Shown here piece by piece: positions 34,473 to 43,199 of a DNA stretch of 64,000 nucleotides. The DNA comes from Ralstonia sp. SET104. Its GTDB lineage: Bacteria; Pseudomonadota; Gammaproteobacteria; Burkholderiales; Burkholderiaceae. The DNA lies in assembly GCF_003851545.1 (NCBI RefSeq), contig NZ_BHVX01000013.1:1-64000 (forward strand), in the 5' to 3' direction. A model generated the notes under the pieces. That model saw only the letters and a list, made by a program, of their open reading frames with translations. It ran no database searches and had not been told where the DNA came from. Made by a program: the position numbers and the translations under genes. How positions within the stretch are numbered: the first letter of the stretch is position 1; each line of letters starts with the position of its first letter.

Positions 34473-35042
34473 ATGCGGCGCTTATCGGTTCGCCACTCGG
34501 CACGTCAGTCCGGCGTGACCCTCGTTGTCACGCTGATCTTCCTGGCGATCTTCATGGGCATCGTCGTGATGATGATGAACTCGGGCGTGATCAATACCAA
34601 GATCGCCGCCAACCAGCAATACGGTGTAGAAGCGCGCAGCGCCGCGCAGCAGGGCATCGAACAGGTCATCAGCGTGGATTTCACCTCTAACCCGGTCGCC
34701 ACCAGCGTGCCGGTGGATGTGAACGGCGATGGCAAGACGGACTACACCGCGCAAGTTGCGGCGCCCACTTGCCTGGCTACCAAAGCAATTGCCAACACGC
34801 AATTGACCACGGACACGAGCAACCCGAACTTCGCCACTGATTCATCTTGCTTCGGTGGCGTGAACAACAACTCCGACACCGGCATCCTGACCGCCGCCGG
34901 TACGCCGGGCGGCCAGTCGAATTGCAGTGCAACGCAGTGGGATGTTGTCGCCAGCGTCAATGACGCCAATGGCACGGCAGTCAGCACCCAGTTGCACCAG
35001 GGTGTTGCCGTTCGCGTGTTGACCGGCACCGCTTGCCCCTAA
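34473..35042 (+). CDS. pilX: minor pilin PilX
   Basis: The protein is 189 aa starting 6 bp after pilW. The leader ends RQSG before VTLVVTLIFLAIFMGIVVMM; there is no Glu at mature position 5, which is usual for PilX/GspK-type tip pilins. The EARSAAQQGIEQVI segment after the helix fits PilX. It acts with PilV, PilW and PilY1 at the pilus tip. Confidence 0.9.
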   Translation: MRRLSVRHSARQSGVTLVVTLIFLAIFMGIVVMMMNSGVINTKIAANQQYGVEARSAAQQGIEQVISVDFTSNPVATSVPVDVNGDGKTDYTAQVAAPTCLATKAIANTQLTTDTSNPNFATDSSCFGGVNNNSDTGILTAAGTPGGQSNCSATQWDVVASVNDANGTAVSTQLHQGVAVRVLTGTACP

Positions 35043-35070
35043 GCCTCCGCGCAAACCAGGAAGAACCCAT

Positions 35071-38000
35071 ATGCGCTCCATTGCCCAACGACTTGCTTTT
35101 GCCGCTACGGCAACCCTGGCGCTTGCGCTGGCGGCTTCGCAGCCTGCCGGTGCGGAAGACATCGATCTCTATACCGGACTGACGCCACAGTCGGGCAAAC
35201 CGAACGTCCTCATTATTTTTGATGACGGCGCCAACTCCGATGCCAACGCCACCTTCACGTGCGGGGCGCAGGGGCTGACGGTCTCCAATCCGACCAAGAG
35301 CTCGGGGGCCGAGCAATGCGCGCTGTATGGGGCGTTGCAGTCGATTGGGACCACCGCCAATTCTCCATTGCTGGGGAACTTCAACCTCGGGTTGATGATG
35401 TTTGACCCGAAGAGCCCTGGGGGCGTGTTCAGGTTTCCTTCGACCAGCCCGCAGGCCCTGCAGTTGATGGACGCCAACGGAATCAACAGCTTCCTCGCGT
35501 ACATGCAGAACAAGTTCCCAAGCGATCTCAATGGGAACAACGTGCAGACCTCTGGCGCAATGCAAGAGGCCTGGGCGTTCTATGCCGGCAAGACCGGGTT
35601 GTCCGGCACCAGTTACACCTCGCCGATCACCAATCCGTGCCAGCGCAACTACATCATCTACATCGCCAACGCGACCAACAGCGGCCACCCGGCGGAAAGC
35701 GACTCGCAGATGGCGAGCGCGCTGCAGGCCGCCGTGCCTACGCCCACGACTGCGCAGATGCAGCAGATCGTCATTCCCAACGGTAGCAAGTACGCGTCGA
35801 ACTGGGGCGACGAATGGGCGCGCTACATGTATCAGACCGATCTGAAAGGGAGCACGGCGACGTACCCGCAGAACGTGACGACGTACACCATTACGGTGTC
35901 GGACGGCAACAACTCGGACTACGCCAATTTTGATCAGAGCATGTCCACCAACGGCGGTGGTTCAGACACCTACGTGCAGTTGGGCAAGCCGGGCGCGCTG
36001 GCCGATGCCATTCTCAAGATCCTCAATGAAGTGCAGGCGGTCAACAGCGTGTTTGCCTCGGTCAGCTTGCCGGCGGCGGTCAATGCGCAAGGGCAGTTTC
36101 TGAACCAGGTGTACATCGGCATGTTCCGCCCGGATGCCACCGCTGCACCGCGCTGGATGGGCAACCTCAAGCAATATCAGGTCGGCTATGACACCAGCGG
36201 CAACCTCATGCTGACGGACTCCGCTGGCAATGCCGCCTTGAGCAAGGCTGGCACGGGGTTTATGTCACCCAACGCCGTCAGCTTCTGGACGGGGGAGCCG
36301 CCATTGTCATTCTCGGGATCGAGCTATGGCAGTAGTGGCGTTGCAAACTGGCCAAGCGCCGGCTTCTGGCAGAACAGTCCGGCGGGCGTTGGCGGGGCGT
36401 TTGATTCCCCCGACGGTGAGGTTGTCGAAAAAGGCGGCGCGGGCGAGATGCTGCGTGCCCAGTACCTGACTGACCAGTCGCAGCGAAACCTGCTGACCTG
36501 CAATGGCGTGGGTGCGTGCCCGACATCGACGGCCATGCCGTCGTTCAACACCGGTAATACGTGGTTGACGGGCAGCAAGGGGCTCAATGCCATCAATTCC
36601 TATAACAGCACCAATGGCGCGCCGACTATTGTCTCGTCCGACCAACTGAACTTCATCAATTGGGTGCTGGGCCGTGACGTTAATCTGGTGGACCATGACA
36701 CCAACGCTGGCGTCGAGGGAAAGCCCGGCCCGGCTGCGTCGGCAACAAGCAAGAACCCCTCGCCGATAACGATTCGTCCCTCGATCCATGGCGACGTGCT
36801 GCACTCACGCCCCGTCGTTGTGAATTACGGCACCTCAACGTCACCCAATGTTGTCGTGTATTACGGCGCGAATGATGGCGTGTTCCACGCCGTCAACGGC
36901 AATCAGAAGGCGGGTATCAATGGCGTGCGCCCAGGCGGGGAATTGTGGGGCTTCATTCCGCCCGAGTTCATTGGCAAGCTGAGCCGCTTGTATGCCAACT
37001 CGCCGGAAATCAAGCTCTCCACCACGCCGACTGGCATTACGCCGACGCCGACGCCGCGCGACGATTTTTTTGACGGCAGCACCACCGTCATGCAGGACCA
37101 GCGCAACCCGGCGAGCCCGCACACGGTCCTTTACCTGAGCGCGCGGCGTGGCGGCGCGCTGCTGTACGCGCTGGACGTCACCGACCCCGTCAATCCGCGC
37201 TACCTGTGGTCGCGCAGCAATACCGACATCCCGGAGCTTGGTCAGACTTGGTCCAAGCCGCGTCTGATGACGGTGGCTGGGTATTCGGGCCCGTTGCTGA
37301 TCATGGGCGCGGGCTATGACGCAGCATCTGAAGACAGTGATCCCGCACCGAGCAGCGACTCGGTAGGGCGCGGCATTATCGTGCTCGACGCCTACACCGG
37401 AACGCCGGTCTGGAGTGCGCTGGCCAATTGCACCGGCGTGGCCGGCGTCTGCGTAACGAATGCGGCGCTCACGCGGTCGATTCCGTCGGATGTCACCGTG
37501 GTCGACCGCACTGGCAGCGGCAACATCCAAATGGCCTACGCGGGCGATGTTGGCGGCAATATCTGGCGCGTGGATTTCCAAACCAGCGCCGGCAACGCTC
37601 CCGCCAACTGGACGTTGACCAAGCTGGCCACGCTGGGCGGCGCTGCCAATACGAACAACGCCCGTAAATTCTTCTACGCGCCCGACGTCGTTCCCACGGC
37701 TGGCTTTAATGCCGTCCTGGCCGGAACCGGCGACCGCGAGCATCCGCTCTATTCGGCTTCGCCTACGCCCGGTGTTGCCTACAACGTGGTCAACCGCTTC
37801 TACATGGTTAAAGACCCGAACCTGGGCAGCATGCCGTCGGGCTGGACGCCGCTCACGGAGGCCAACCTCTTTGATGCATCGTCGCAGACGTATGACGGCT
37901 CGGGGTCAGGGTTCTTCGTCACCCTGCCCAATGCTGGCGAAAAGGTTGTGAACGCGCCGCTGACGGTAGGCGGCTACACCACCTTCGGGACCAATACGCC

Positions 38001-38322
38001 TGCGGTTCCGACCAGCGGCACGTGCTATCCGAACCTTGGCGTTGCGCGCACCTATTCCGTGAGCTTCCTCACCGGGACTGGCCAGAACCCGAGTCGCTCC
38101 GTCTTGCTTGACGGTGGCGGGTTCCCGCCCTCGTCGGTCTATGGCGTGATCCTGGTCAGCAACGGCAACGGCGGTACGACGCCGGTGCCGGTGTGCTTCG
38201 GCTGCGGCAATCAAACGGGTTCTGGCGGTGGCGGATCAGCGCTTTCGCCGGTGAAGGTCATCCCCAAGGGACTCGGCAAGCGCAAACGTACCTTCTGGTT
38301 CTCTGAAACCGACAAGCACTGA
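35071..38322 (+). CDS. pilY1: pilus tip adhesin/biogenesis factor PilY1
   Basis: The protein is 1083 aa with a signal peptide ending near residue 29 (ALAASQPAGAED). The N-terminal half is divergent, with a VWA-like opening (KPNVLIIFDDGANSDANATF). The C-terminal PilY1 beta-propeller lies around residues 590-900, with blades such as VVYYGANDGVFHAVNG, VLYLSARRGGALLYALDVTD and AYAGDVGGNIWRVDF. The loop before the last of these reads DRTGSGNIQ, where the calcium site of PilY1 proteins normally has several Asp residues. It is the last gene of the minor-pilin operon, 28 bp after pilX. Confidence 0.94.
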   Translation: MRSIAQRLAFAATATLALALAASQPAGAEDIDLYTGLTPQSGKPNVLIIFDDGANSDANATFTCGAQGLTVSNPTKSSGAEQCALYGALQSIGTTANSPLLGNFNLGLMMFDPKSPGGVFRFPSTSPQALQLMDANGINSFLAYMQNKFPSDLNGNNVQTSGAMQEAWAFYAGKTGLSGTSYTSPITNPCQRNYIIYIANATNSGHPAESDSQMASALQAAVPTPTTAQMQQIVIPNGSKYASNWGDEWARYMYQTDLKGSTATYPQNVTTYTITVSDGNNSDYANFDQSMSTNGGGSDTYVQLGKPGALADAILKILNEVQAVNSVFASVSLPAAVNAQGQFLNQVYIGMFRPDATAAPRWMGNLKQYQVGYDTSGNLMLTDSAGNAALSKAGTGFMSPNAVSFWTGEPPLSFSGSSYGSSGVANWPSAGFWQNSPAGVGGAFDSPDGEVVEKGGAGEMLRAQYLTDQSQRNLLTCNGVGACPTSTAMPSFNTGNTWLTGSKGLNAINSYNSTNGAPTIVSSDQLNFINWVLGRDVNLVDHDTNAGVEGKPGPAASATSKNPSPITIRPSIHGDVLHSRPVVVNYGTSTSPNVVVYYGANDGVFHAVNGNQKAGINGVRPGGELWGFIPPEFIGKLSRLYANSPEIKLSTTPTGITPTPTPRDDFFDGSTTVMQDQRNPASPHTVLYLSARRGGALLYALDVTDPVNPRYLWSRSNTDIPELGQTWSKPRLMTVAGYSGPLLIMGAGYDAASEDSDPAPSSDSVGRGIIVLDAYTGTPVWSALANCTGVAGVCVTNAALTRSIPSDVTVVDRTGSGNIQMAYAGDVGGNIWRVDFQTSAGNAPANWTLTKLATLGGAANTNNARKFFYAPDVVPTAGFNAVLAGTGDREHPLYSASPTPGVAYNVVNRFYMVKDPNLGSMPSGWTPLTEANLFDASSQTYDGSGSGFFVTLPNAGEKVVNAPLTVGGYTTFGTNTPAVPTSGTCYPNLGVARTYSVSFLTGTGQNPSRSVLLDGGGFPPSSVYGVILVSNGNGGTTPVPVCFGCGNQTGSGGGGSALSPVKVIPKGLGKRKRTFWFSETDKH

Positions 38323-38340
38323 TCTGTTGATTCCGACCTC

Positions 38341-38366
38341 AACGGCCCGCCCACGCGCGGGCCGTT
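38341..38366 (+). terminator. hairpin after pilY1
   Basis: AACGGCCCGC and GCGGGCCGTT form a perfect 10-bp stem with a 6-nt loop 18 bp after the pilY1 stop. Only a weak T-containing tail follows. Confidence 0.65.
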
Positions 38367-38422
38367 ACAATTCTGCCGAGATGCGGAGCACTCCTGCTTG
38401 CGCAATCTTCCGGAGAGTAGCC

Positions 38423-38920
38423 ATGAGTGACGTCTACGCATTCGAAGCCGATTCACTGACCGGCCAGCGCGTGCCGCTGTCGCAGTACAAGGGCAAGGTC
38501 CTGCTGATCGTGAACACGGCAAGCAAGTGCGGGTTCACACCGCAATACGCGGGGCTGGAGGCGGTGTACAAGCGGCTCAATGAGAAGGGGCTGGAGGTGC
38601 TCGGTTTTCCGTGCAACCAGTTCGGCAAGCAGGAGCCCGGCGGCGAAGACGAGATCGGCGCGTTCTGCGAAAAGAACTACGGTGTGTCGTTCCCGATGTT
38701 CGGCAAGATCGACGTGAACGGGTCGAACGCGCATCCGCTGTACAAGTGGCTGACGTCTGAGAAGCCCGGCGTGCTCGGCATCGGAGCGATCAAATGGAAC
38801 TTCACCAAGTTTCTGCTGCGCCGCGACGGAACGGTCTACAAGCGCTATGCGCCCATGACCAAGCCGGAAGAGATCGCCGACGATATTGAGCGACTGCTGG
38901 CGGAGCCGGATCCCGCCTGA
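38423..38920 (+). CDS. glutathione peroxidase (BtuE-like)
   Basis: The protein is 165 aa from ATG 38423 (CGGAGAGTAGCC upstream). The catalytic tetrad is present: Cys in VNTASKCGFTPQY, Gln in CNQFGKQEPG, Trp and Asn in IKWNFTKFLL. It is a cysteine-type enzyme, not a selenoprotein. It reduces peroxides with glutathione or thioredoxin in the cytoplasm. It converges with the YafY-type regulator, 7 bp between stops. Confidence 0.94.
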   Translation: MSDVYAFEADSLTGQRVPLSQYKGKVLLIVNTASKCGFTPQYAGLEAVYKRLNEKGLEVLGFPCNQFGKQEPGGEDEIGAFCEKNYGVSFPMFGKIDVNGSNAHPLYKWLTSEKPGVLGIGAIKWNFTKFLLRRDGTVYKRYAPMTKPEEIADDIERLLAEPDPA

Positions 38921-38927
38921 GGTTGCG

Positions 38928-39626
38928 TCAGTCCGACGACCCCCGCACCTTGCGCATGAAATCCGCCAGCGAGCGCTCGGCGGATTCGGCAAAGTGGCGC
39001 TCCAGAATATCGACCTTGACGCAGCGGTCGAGGCGGAACGTGCGGTAGTCCTGGCGATGCTCGCACCATGCGGCCACCAGCCAGACTTGTCCCCAGAAAA
39101 ACAGCCCAAGCGGCTGGATGCAGCGCTCGGTCAACTGGCCTTGCACATCGCGGTAGGAGAGCCGCGCAACGGCGTGGCGGCCCAGCGCGGCATGCAACGT
39201 GTCAAACACCTGCTTGACCTCGCTGCCCATGCCGTAGCCAGGCGCGAAGATGCGCGTGGTCTCGGCTTCGGTGCGGCGCTCGGCGGGCAGGGCGCCCATC
39301 AGCTTTTCCAGCGCCGCTTCTACGGAATCGGCCATGGTGCCACCACCCCACGCCTTGATCATCCGCGCGCCGGCCACCAGAGCCTCAACTTCATCGGCGG
39401 TAAACATGAGCGGCGCAATGTCGAAGCCGGCGCGCATGCGATAGCCGATGCCGGCCTCGCCTTCGATTGGTACGCCTGAGACGGAGAGATCACGGATGTC
39501 GCGATACACCGTGCGCTCGGACACGCTCAGGCGTTCGGCCAGCATGGCCGCCGTGGTTAAACGGCGGCCTCGCAGGATCTGAGCAATCTGGAACAGGCGG
39601 TCGGCGCGGCGGGTCATGCGCGGCAT
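38928..39626 (-). CDS. YafY-type HTH/WYL transcriptional regulator
   Basis: The protein is 232 aa from ATG 39626; an in-frame ATG at 39656 is an alternative. The N-terminal HTH_11 domain is RADRLFQIAQILRGRRLTTA with RLSVSERTVYRDIRDLS. The WYL domain follows, with RCIQPLGLFFWGQVWLVAAW and CEHRQDYRTFRLDRC. WYL regulators sense small ligands or nucleic acids. The cupin gene upstream on the same strand (44-bp gap) is a likely co-transcribed partner or target. Confidence 0.9.
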   Translation of the reverse strand: MPRMTRRADRLFQIAQILRGRRLTTAAMLAERLSVSERTVYRDIRDLSVSGVPIEGEAGIGYRMRAGFDIAPLMFTADEVEALVAGARMIKAWGGGTMADSVEAALEKLMGALPAERRTEAETTRIFAPGYGMGSEVKQVFDTLHAALGRHAVARLSYRDVQGQLTERCIQPLGLFFWGQVWLVAAWCEHRQDYRTFRLDRCVKVDILERHFAESAERSLADFMRKVRGSSD

Positions 39627-39670
39627 TGTAGTGGGCTTCTTGCCGCGCGCCATCCGCACGATCTTTCTCC

Positions 39671-40150
39671 TTATGCGCCGAAGGGCGTCAGCTCGCGTTG
39701 CGGGTGGATATCCACCACGTCGACCTGTTCGCCACGGCGCAGCATGCGCTTGCCCAGCCGCGGGAAATCGGCAATCTCGATGTTGAGATGTTCCCCGCCG
39801 CACAGGTAGAGCAAGTCTTCCTTGCCGCAGTTGCGCAGGTGGTGCGCGATTCCTGTGGGGAAGGCCATGAAATCGCCCGAGCGTACGGTGAAGATGCTGT
39901 CTGCGATCTCGGCCTGCGCCTCGCCCGAGAGGATGTAGATCCATTCCTCTTCGCGCTGGTGTGAGTGATAGACGAACGATTCCTTGCCCGGCGGCACGCG
40001 CGCGAAATTGATGCCGGTGCGCTTGAGCCCCAGCAGCCGGCCCATCATGGTGCCGTGGATTTCCGACAGGCTGTTCCAGGGATGCGAAAACGACTGCGTG
40101 CGCGCAGCAATATCGGCGGCGCGCATGAGATACGGGGACTGACTCGGCAT
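39671..40150 (-). CDS. cupin-domain protein
   Basis: The protein is 159 aa. Cupin motif 1 is FVYHSHQREEEWIYILSGEA and motif 2 is GDFMAFPTGIAHHLRNCG, giving the metal-binding His/His/Glu/His set. No signal peptide. It is probably a small dioxygenase, isomerase or sugar-binding protein; the substrate cannot be told. It lies between the VOC gene and the YafY-type regulator on the same strand. Confidence 0.85.
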   Translation of the reverse strand: MPSQSPYLMRAADIAARTQSFSHPWNSLSEIHGTMMGRLLGLKRTGINFARVPPGKESFVYHSHQREEEWIYILSGEAQAEIADSIFTVRSGDFMAFPTGIAHHLRNCGKEDLLYLCGGEHLNIEIADFPRLGKRMLRRGEQVDVVDIHPQRELTPFGA

Positions 40151-40207
40151 GGTGTTTTTCTCTGTCTGGGTAAGTCAGGCCGACGCTCGCGCGCCGGCCT
40201 GGGGGCA

Positions 40208-40603
40208 TTACTGCTGTAGCAGGTACGCCTGCGTCTTGGCGTCCGGCTCGTGCAGGCCGATGCGGTTGCCTTCGGTATCGACGATGTGAGCGATGCGGCC
40301 CATGTGGTCGGGCAGCGTCATCGGGCCGAACACGCATTGGCCGCCACTGCCGTTCACGCGCTCCAGCACGGCGTCCAGGTTGGGCGCGTTCAGGTAGACC
40401 ACACTGCCCTTGTCCGACGGCGCAAAGCCTTCGCCCTTGACCAGCGCACCGTGAACTGTCGTCTCACCCGCCGGAAACACGCCCATGGTCAGGTCGCCCA
40501 TGTCTTCCTGCTTGAGCTGCGTGTCGAAGACGTTCTCGTAAAACTTCACCGCGCGGGGGAAATCGTTGGCGGGAATTTCAAACCAGTTGATGACGCTTGC
40601 CAT
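40208..40603 (-). CDS. VOC-family (glyoxalase/bleomycin-resistance) protein
   Basis: The protein is 131 aa. The two beta-alpha-beta-beta-beta units of the VOC fold are visible: MASVINWFEIPANDFPRAVK with FYENVFDTQL, and GSVVYLNAPNLDAVLERVNG with FGPMTLPDHMGRIAHIVDTE and GNRIGLHEP. Metal-ligand candidates are the first-unit Glu9 and the C-terminal Glu of GLHEP. The exact substrate is unknown. It is upstream of the cupin gene. Confidence 0.87.
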   Translation of the reverse strand: MASVINWFEIPANDFPRAVKFYENVFDTQLKQEDMGDLTMGVFPAGETTVHGALVKGEGFAPSDKGSVVYLNAPNLDAVLERVNGSGGQCVFGPMTLPDHMGRIAHIVDTEGNRIGLHEPDAKTQAYLLQQ

Positions 40604-40784
40604 GGTGTTCGCTCCGATGGGTGGCGCAGGCGGTTGGGGGTGCCATTGCCGGTTGAGTTGGAGCGATTCTGGCGGGGGGCTCCTGACAGCGTTCTGTCAG
40701 GAGCGTTCAGGAGGGTGCGTGAGCGTGCGTGAGGGTGTTGTACGTTGCCCAGGCAGTGAAATGCCGGGCAGAGGGAGGCGCGAC

Positions 40785-41516
40785 TCAGTGCGGGATCCAG
40801 CCCGCCAGCAGCGGCACCAGCACCGACGTCAGCACGCCGTTCAGGCCCATGCCCAGCGCTGAGAACGCGCCCGCCTCCGGATTGACCTGAAACGCGCGCG
40901 CCGTGCCAATGCCGTGCGCCGCAATGCCGGTCGCAAAGCCGCGCACGCTGTACTCGCGCACGCGCAGCAGGTTCAGCAGCCGCGTTGTTGTGGTCGCGCC
41001 GACAATGCCGGTAATGAGCACCAGCACAGCCGTGATCGTCGGTGTGCCGCCAATCTTTTCTGAGATGCCCATGGCGATCGGGATCGTCACCGATTTCGGT
41101 GCCATCGAGCGCAGCGTTTCGGGCGATGCACCCAGCAGCCACGCGATACCCACGGCTGACACCACCGCCACGACCGATCCGGCGAGGAGTCCGCCCATGA
41201 GCGGCAGCGCGTGGCGGCGCAGCTTTGCCCATTGCTGGAACAGCGGCACCGCCAGCGCCACTGTGGCTGGCCCCAGCAGGAAGTGCACGAACTGCGCGCC
41301 GTCGAAGTACGTCTTGTACGGCGTGCCCGTCAGCGTCAGGAGTGTGCCCAGGATGACCACCGCAATCAGCAGCGGATTGACCATCGGGTTGAAGTGGCTG
41401 CGCTCATGAAGGCGCACGCCGATCAGGTATGCGATGAGCGTGGCGGTCAGGCCCAGCAGGGGGCTGGCTGACAGGTAGACCCAGAGCTGGTGAAGGTTCG
41501 GAGCCATCGCGTTCAT
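40785..41516 (-). CDS. lrgB: LrgB/CidB-type membrane protein
   Basis: The protein is 243 aa with six or seven hydrophobic segments. Family signatures are NPLLIAVVILGTLLTLTGTP, FLLGPATVALAVPLFQQ, MAPKSVTIPIAMGISEKIGG and ATGIAAHGIGTARAFQVN. Its start overlaps the lrgA stop by 4 bp. LrgA/LrgB pairs are holin-like and antiholin-like proteins involved in cell lysis control or, in many bacteria, export of small acids such as glycolate or pyruvate. Confidence 0.94.
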   Translation of the reverse strand: MNAMAPNLHQLWVYLSASPLLGLTATLIAYLIGVRLHERSHFNPMVNPLLIAVVILGTLLTLTGTPYKTYFDGAQFVHFLLGPATVALAVPLFQQWAKLRRHALPLMGGLLAGSVVAVVSAVGIAWLLGASPETLRSMAPKSVTIPIAMGISEKIGGTPTITAVLVLITGIVGATTTTRLLNLLRVREYSVRGFATGIAAHGIGTARAFQVNPEAGAFSALGMGLNGVLTSVLVPLLAGWIPH

Positions 41517-41890
41517 GGGGCAAGCTCCTCGTGGGGGCCGCTCCGGTCACCCATGCGGCGCATCAGCGCACGTGTGACGAGCGCCCCTGCAGCAATCGAC
41601 AACCACGTCGACACGACCGTCGCCACCACGATCGGCAGCCATTCCTGCCCGATGCGGTTCAGTTGTGTCATCACGCCCACACCGGCCGGCACGAACAGGA
41701 TGGTCAGGTGCCGCAGCAGATCGTTGACGGTGCCCTGCATGACTTCAAGCACGCGGCCCTTGTCCACCAGCAGGTAGCTGAGCAACAACACCATGCCGAT
41801 CACCGGGCCGGGCACCGGCAAGTGCAGGGAATACGTCAGCAGCTCTCCGATTGACTGGAACGTCAACAGGATCGCGAAGGTTTGCAGCAT
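41513..41890 (-). CDS. lrgA: LrgA/CidA-type membrane protein
   Basis: The protein is 125 aa with four hydrophobic segments. Signatures are PGPVIGMVLLLSYLLVDKGR and LTILFVPAGVGVMTQLNRIG. It is the partner of lrgB, translationally coupled to it. The pair lies just downstream of glcF on the same strand (52-bp gap), which fits a link with glycolate handling, inferred from context. Confidence 0.93.
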   Translation of the reverse strand: MLQTFAILLTFQSIGELLTYSLHLPVPGPVIGMVLLLSYLLVDKGRVLEVMQGTVNDLLRHLTILFVPAGVGVMTQLNRIGQEWLPIVVATVVSTWLSIAAGALVTRALMRRMGDRSGPHEELAP

Positions 41891-41942
41891 GGGGCCTCCG
41901 GGCGAAACGAAGCGCCAAGTATAGAACCCGGCTGCGTTCGTT

Positions 41943-43187
41943 TCAGGCCAGCATGCGGTCGACCAGCTCGATCCAGTGCTCGACCGGCGTGTCCGTGCCG
42001 CTCTGCAGATGCGTTACGCAGCCGATGTTGGCGGTGACGATGCGCTCGGGCTGCGTGGCTTGCAGCTTGTTCAACTTGTCGTCGCGCAGGCGGTAGGCAA
42101 GCTCCGGTTGCAGCACCGAATACGTGCCCGCCGAGCCGCAGCACAGGTGGCTGTCGGCGCAGAGTTTGACGTCCACGCCCAGCGAGCCGAGCAGCGTTTC
42201 CACCGCCCCGCGAATCTGCTGACCGTGCTGCAGTGTGCAGGGCGGGTGCCATGCCACGCGCGGGCGTTGTGCTTCGGGTTTGGCCTTCTGCAGAAGCTGC
42301 TGCGAGAACGCCGGCAGCACCTCGCACAGGTCGCGCGTCATGGCGGACACGCGCGCCGCGCGCTCGGCATAGGCCGGATCGTCGCGCAGCAGATGGCCAT
42401 ATTCCTTGACCATCGCGCCGCAGCCGGAGGCCGTCATGACGATGGCCTCGGCACCCGCTTCGATGTGCGGCCACCACGCGTCGATGTTGGCGCGCATGTT
42501 GCCCAGGCCGCCCGCGTGGTCGTTCATGTGATAGCGGATGGCGCCGCAGCAGCCGGCACGGTCGGCGCTGATGAGCTGCACGCCCAGCCTGTCGAACACG
42601 CGCGCCGTGGCCGCATTGATGTTGGGCGACATGGCCGGTTGTACGCAGCCTTCGAGCAGCAGCATCTTGCGTGCGTGCGCGGTGCCTGGCCGCATGCCGG
42701 CGTGGGGCTGCTTGGCCGGAACCTTGTTGCGTAGCACTTGCGGCAACATCGGCCGCACCGCCTGTCCGAGCTTGAGCGCGGAGCCGAACAGTGCTGGCCG
42801 TGTCAGCCCCTCGCGCAGCGCCCAGCGCACAGCGCGTTCGCCCAGGGGGCGCGATTTGCCTTTCGCATCAAGCTGGTCGTCGACGATCTTGCGGCCGATC
42901 TCTACCAGGCGCCCGTAGGTCACGCCGGACGGGCAGGTCGATTCGCAGTTGCGGCAGGTCAGGCAGCGGTCCAGGTGCAGACGCGTGGCCTCGCCGGCGG
43001 GTTGGCCCTCCAGCACCTGCTTCATCAGGTAGATGCGTCCGCGCGGGCCGTCCAGCTCATCGCCGAACAGTTGGTAGGTCGGGCAGGTGGCTGTGCAGAA
43101 ACCGCAGTGCACGCACTTCTGCACGATGCTTTGGGCTTCTTCGCCCTGTGGGGTGTTGCGCAGGAACGCAGCGAGCGTGATTTGCAT
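41943..43187 (-). CDS. glcF: glycolate oxidase iron-sulfur subunit GlcF
   Basis: The protein is 414 aa. Two 4Fe-4S motifs are near the N terminus: CVHCGFCTATCPTYQLFGDE and CLTCRNCESTCPSGVTYGRL. Two CCG-type domains follow (DRAGCCGAIRYHMND, CADSHLCCGSAGTYSVLQPE). It passes electrons from the flavin subunits to the membrane quinone pool. It is the last gene of glcD-channel-glcE-glcF. Confidence 0.96.
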   Translation of the reverse strand: MQITLAAFLRNTPQGEEAQSIVQKCVHCGFCTATCPTYQLFGDELDGPRGRIYLMKQVLEGQPAGEATRLHLDRCLTCRNCESTCPSGVTYGRLVEIGRKIVDDQLDAKGKSRPLGERAVRWALREGLTRPALFGSALKLGQAVRPMLPQVLRNKVPAKQPHAGMRPGTAHARKMLLLEGCVQPAMSPNINAATARVFDRLGVQLISADRAGCCGAIRYHMNDHAGGLGNMRANIDAWWPHIEAGAEAIVMTASGCGAMVKEYGHLLRDDPAYAERAARVSAMTRDLCEVLPAFSQQLLQKAKPEAQRPRVAWHPPCTLQHGQQIRGAVETLLGSLGVDVKLCADSHLCCGSAGTYSVLQPELAYRLRDDKLNKLQATQPERIVTANIGCVTHLQSGTDTPVEHWIELVDRMLA

Positions 43188-43199
43188 GATGAGCGCGCG

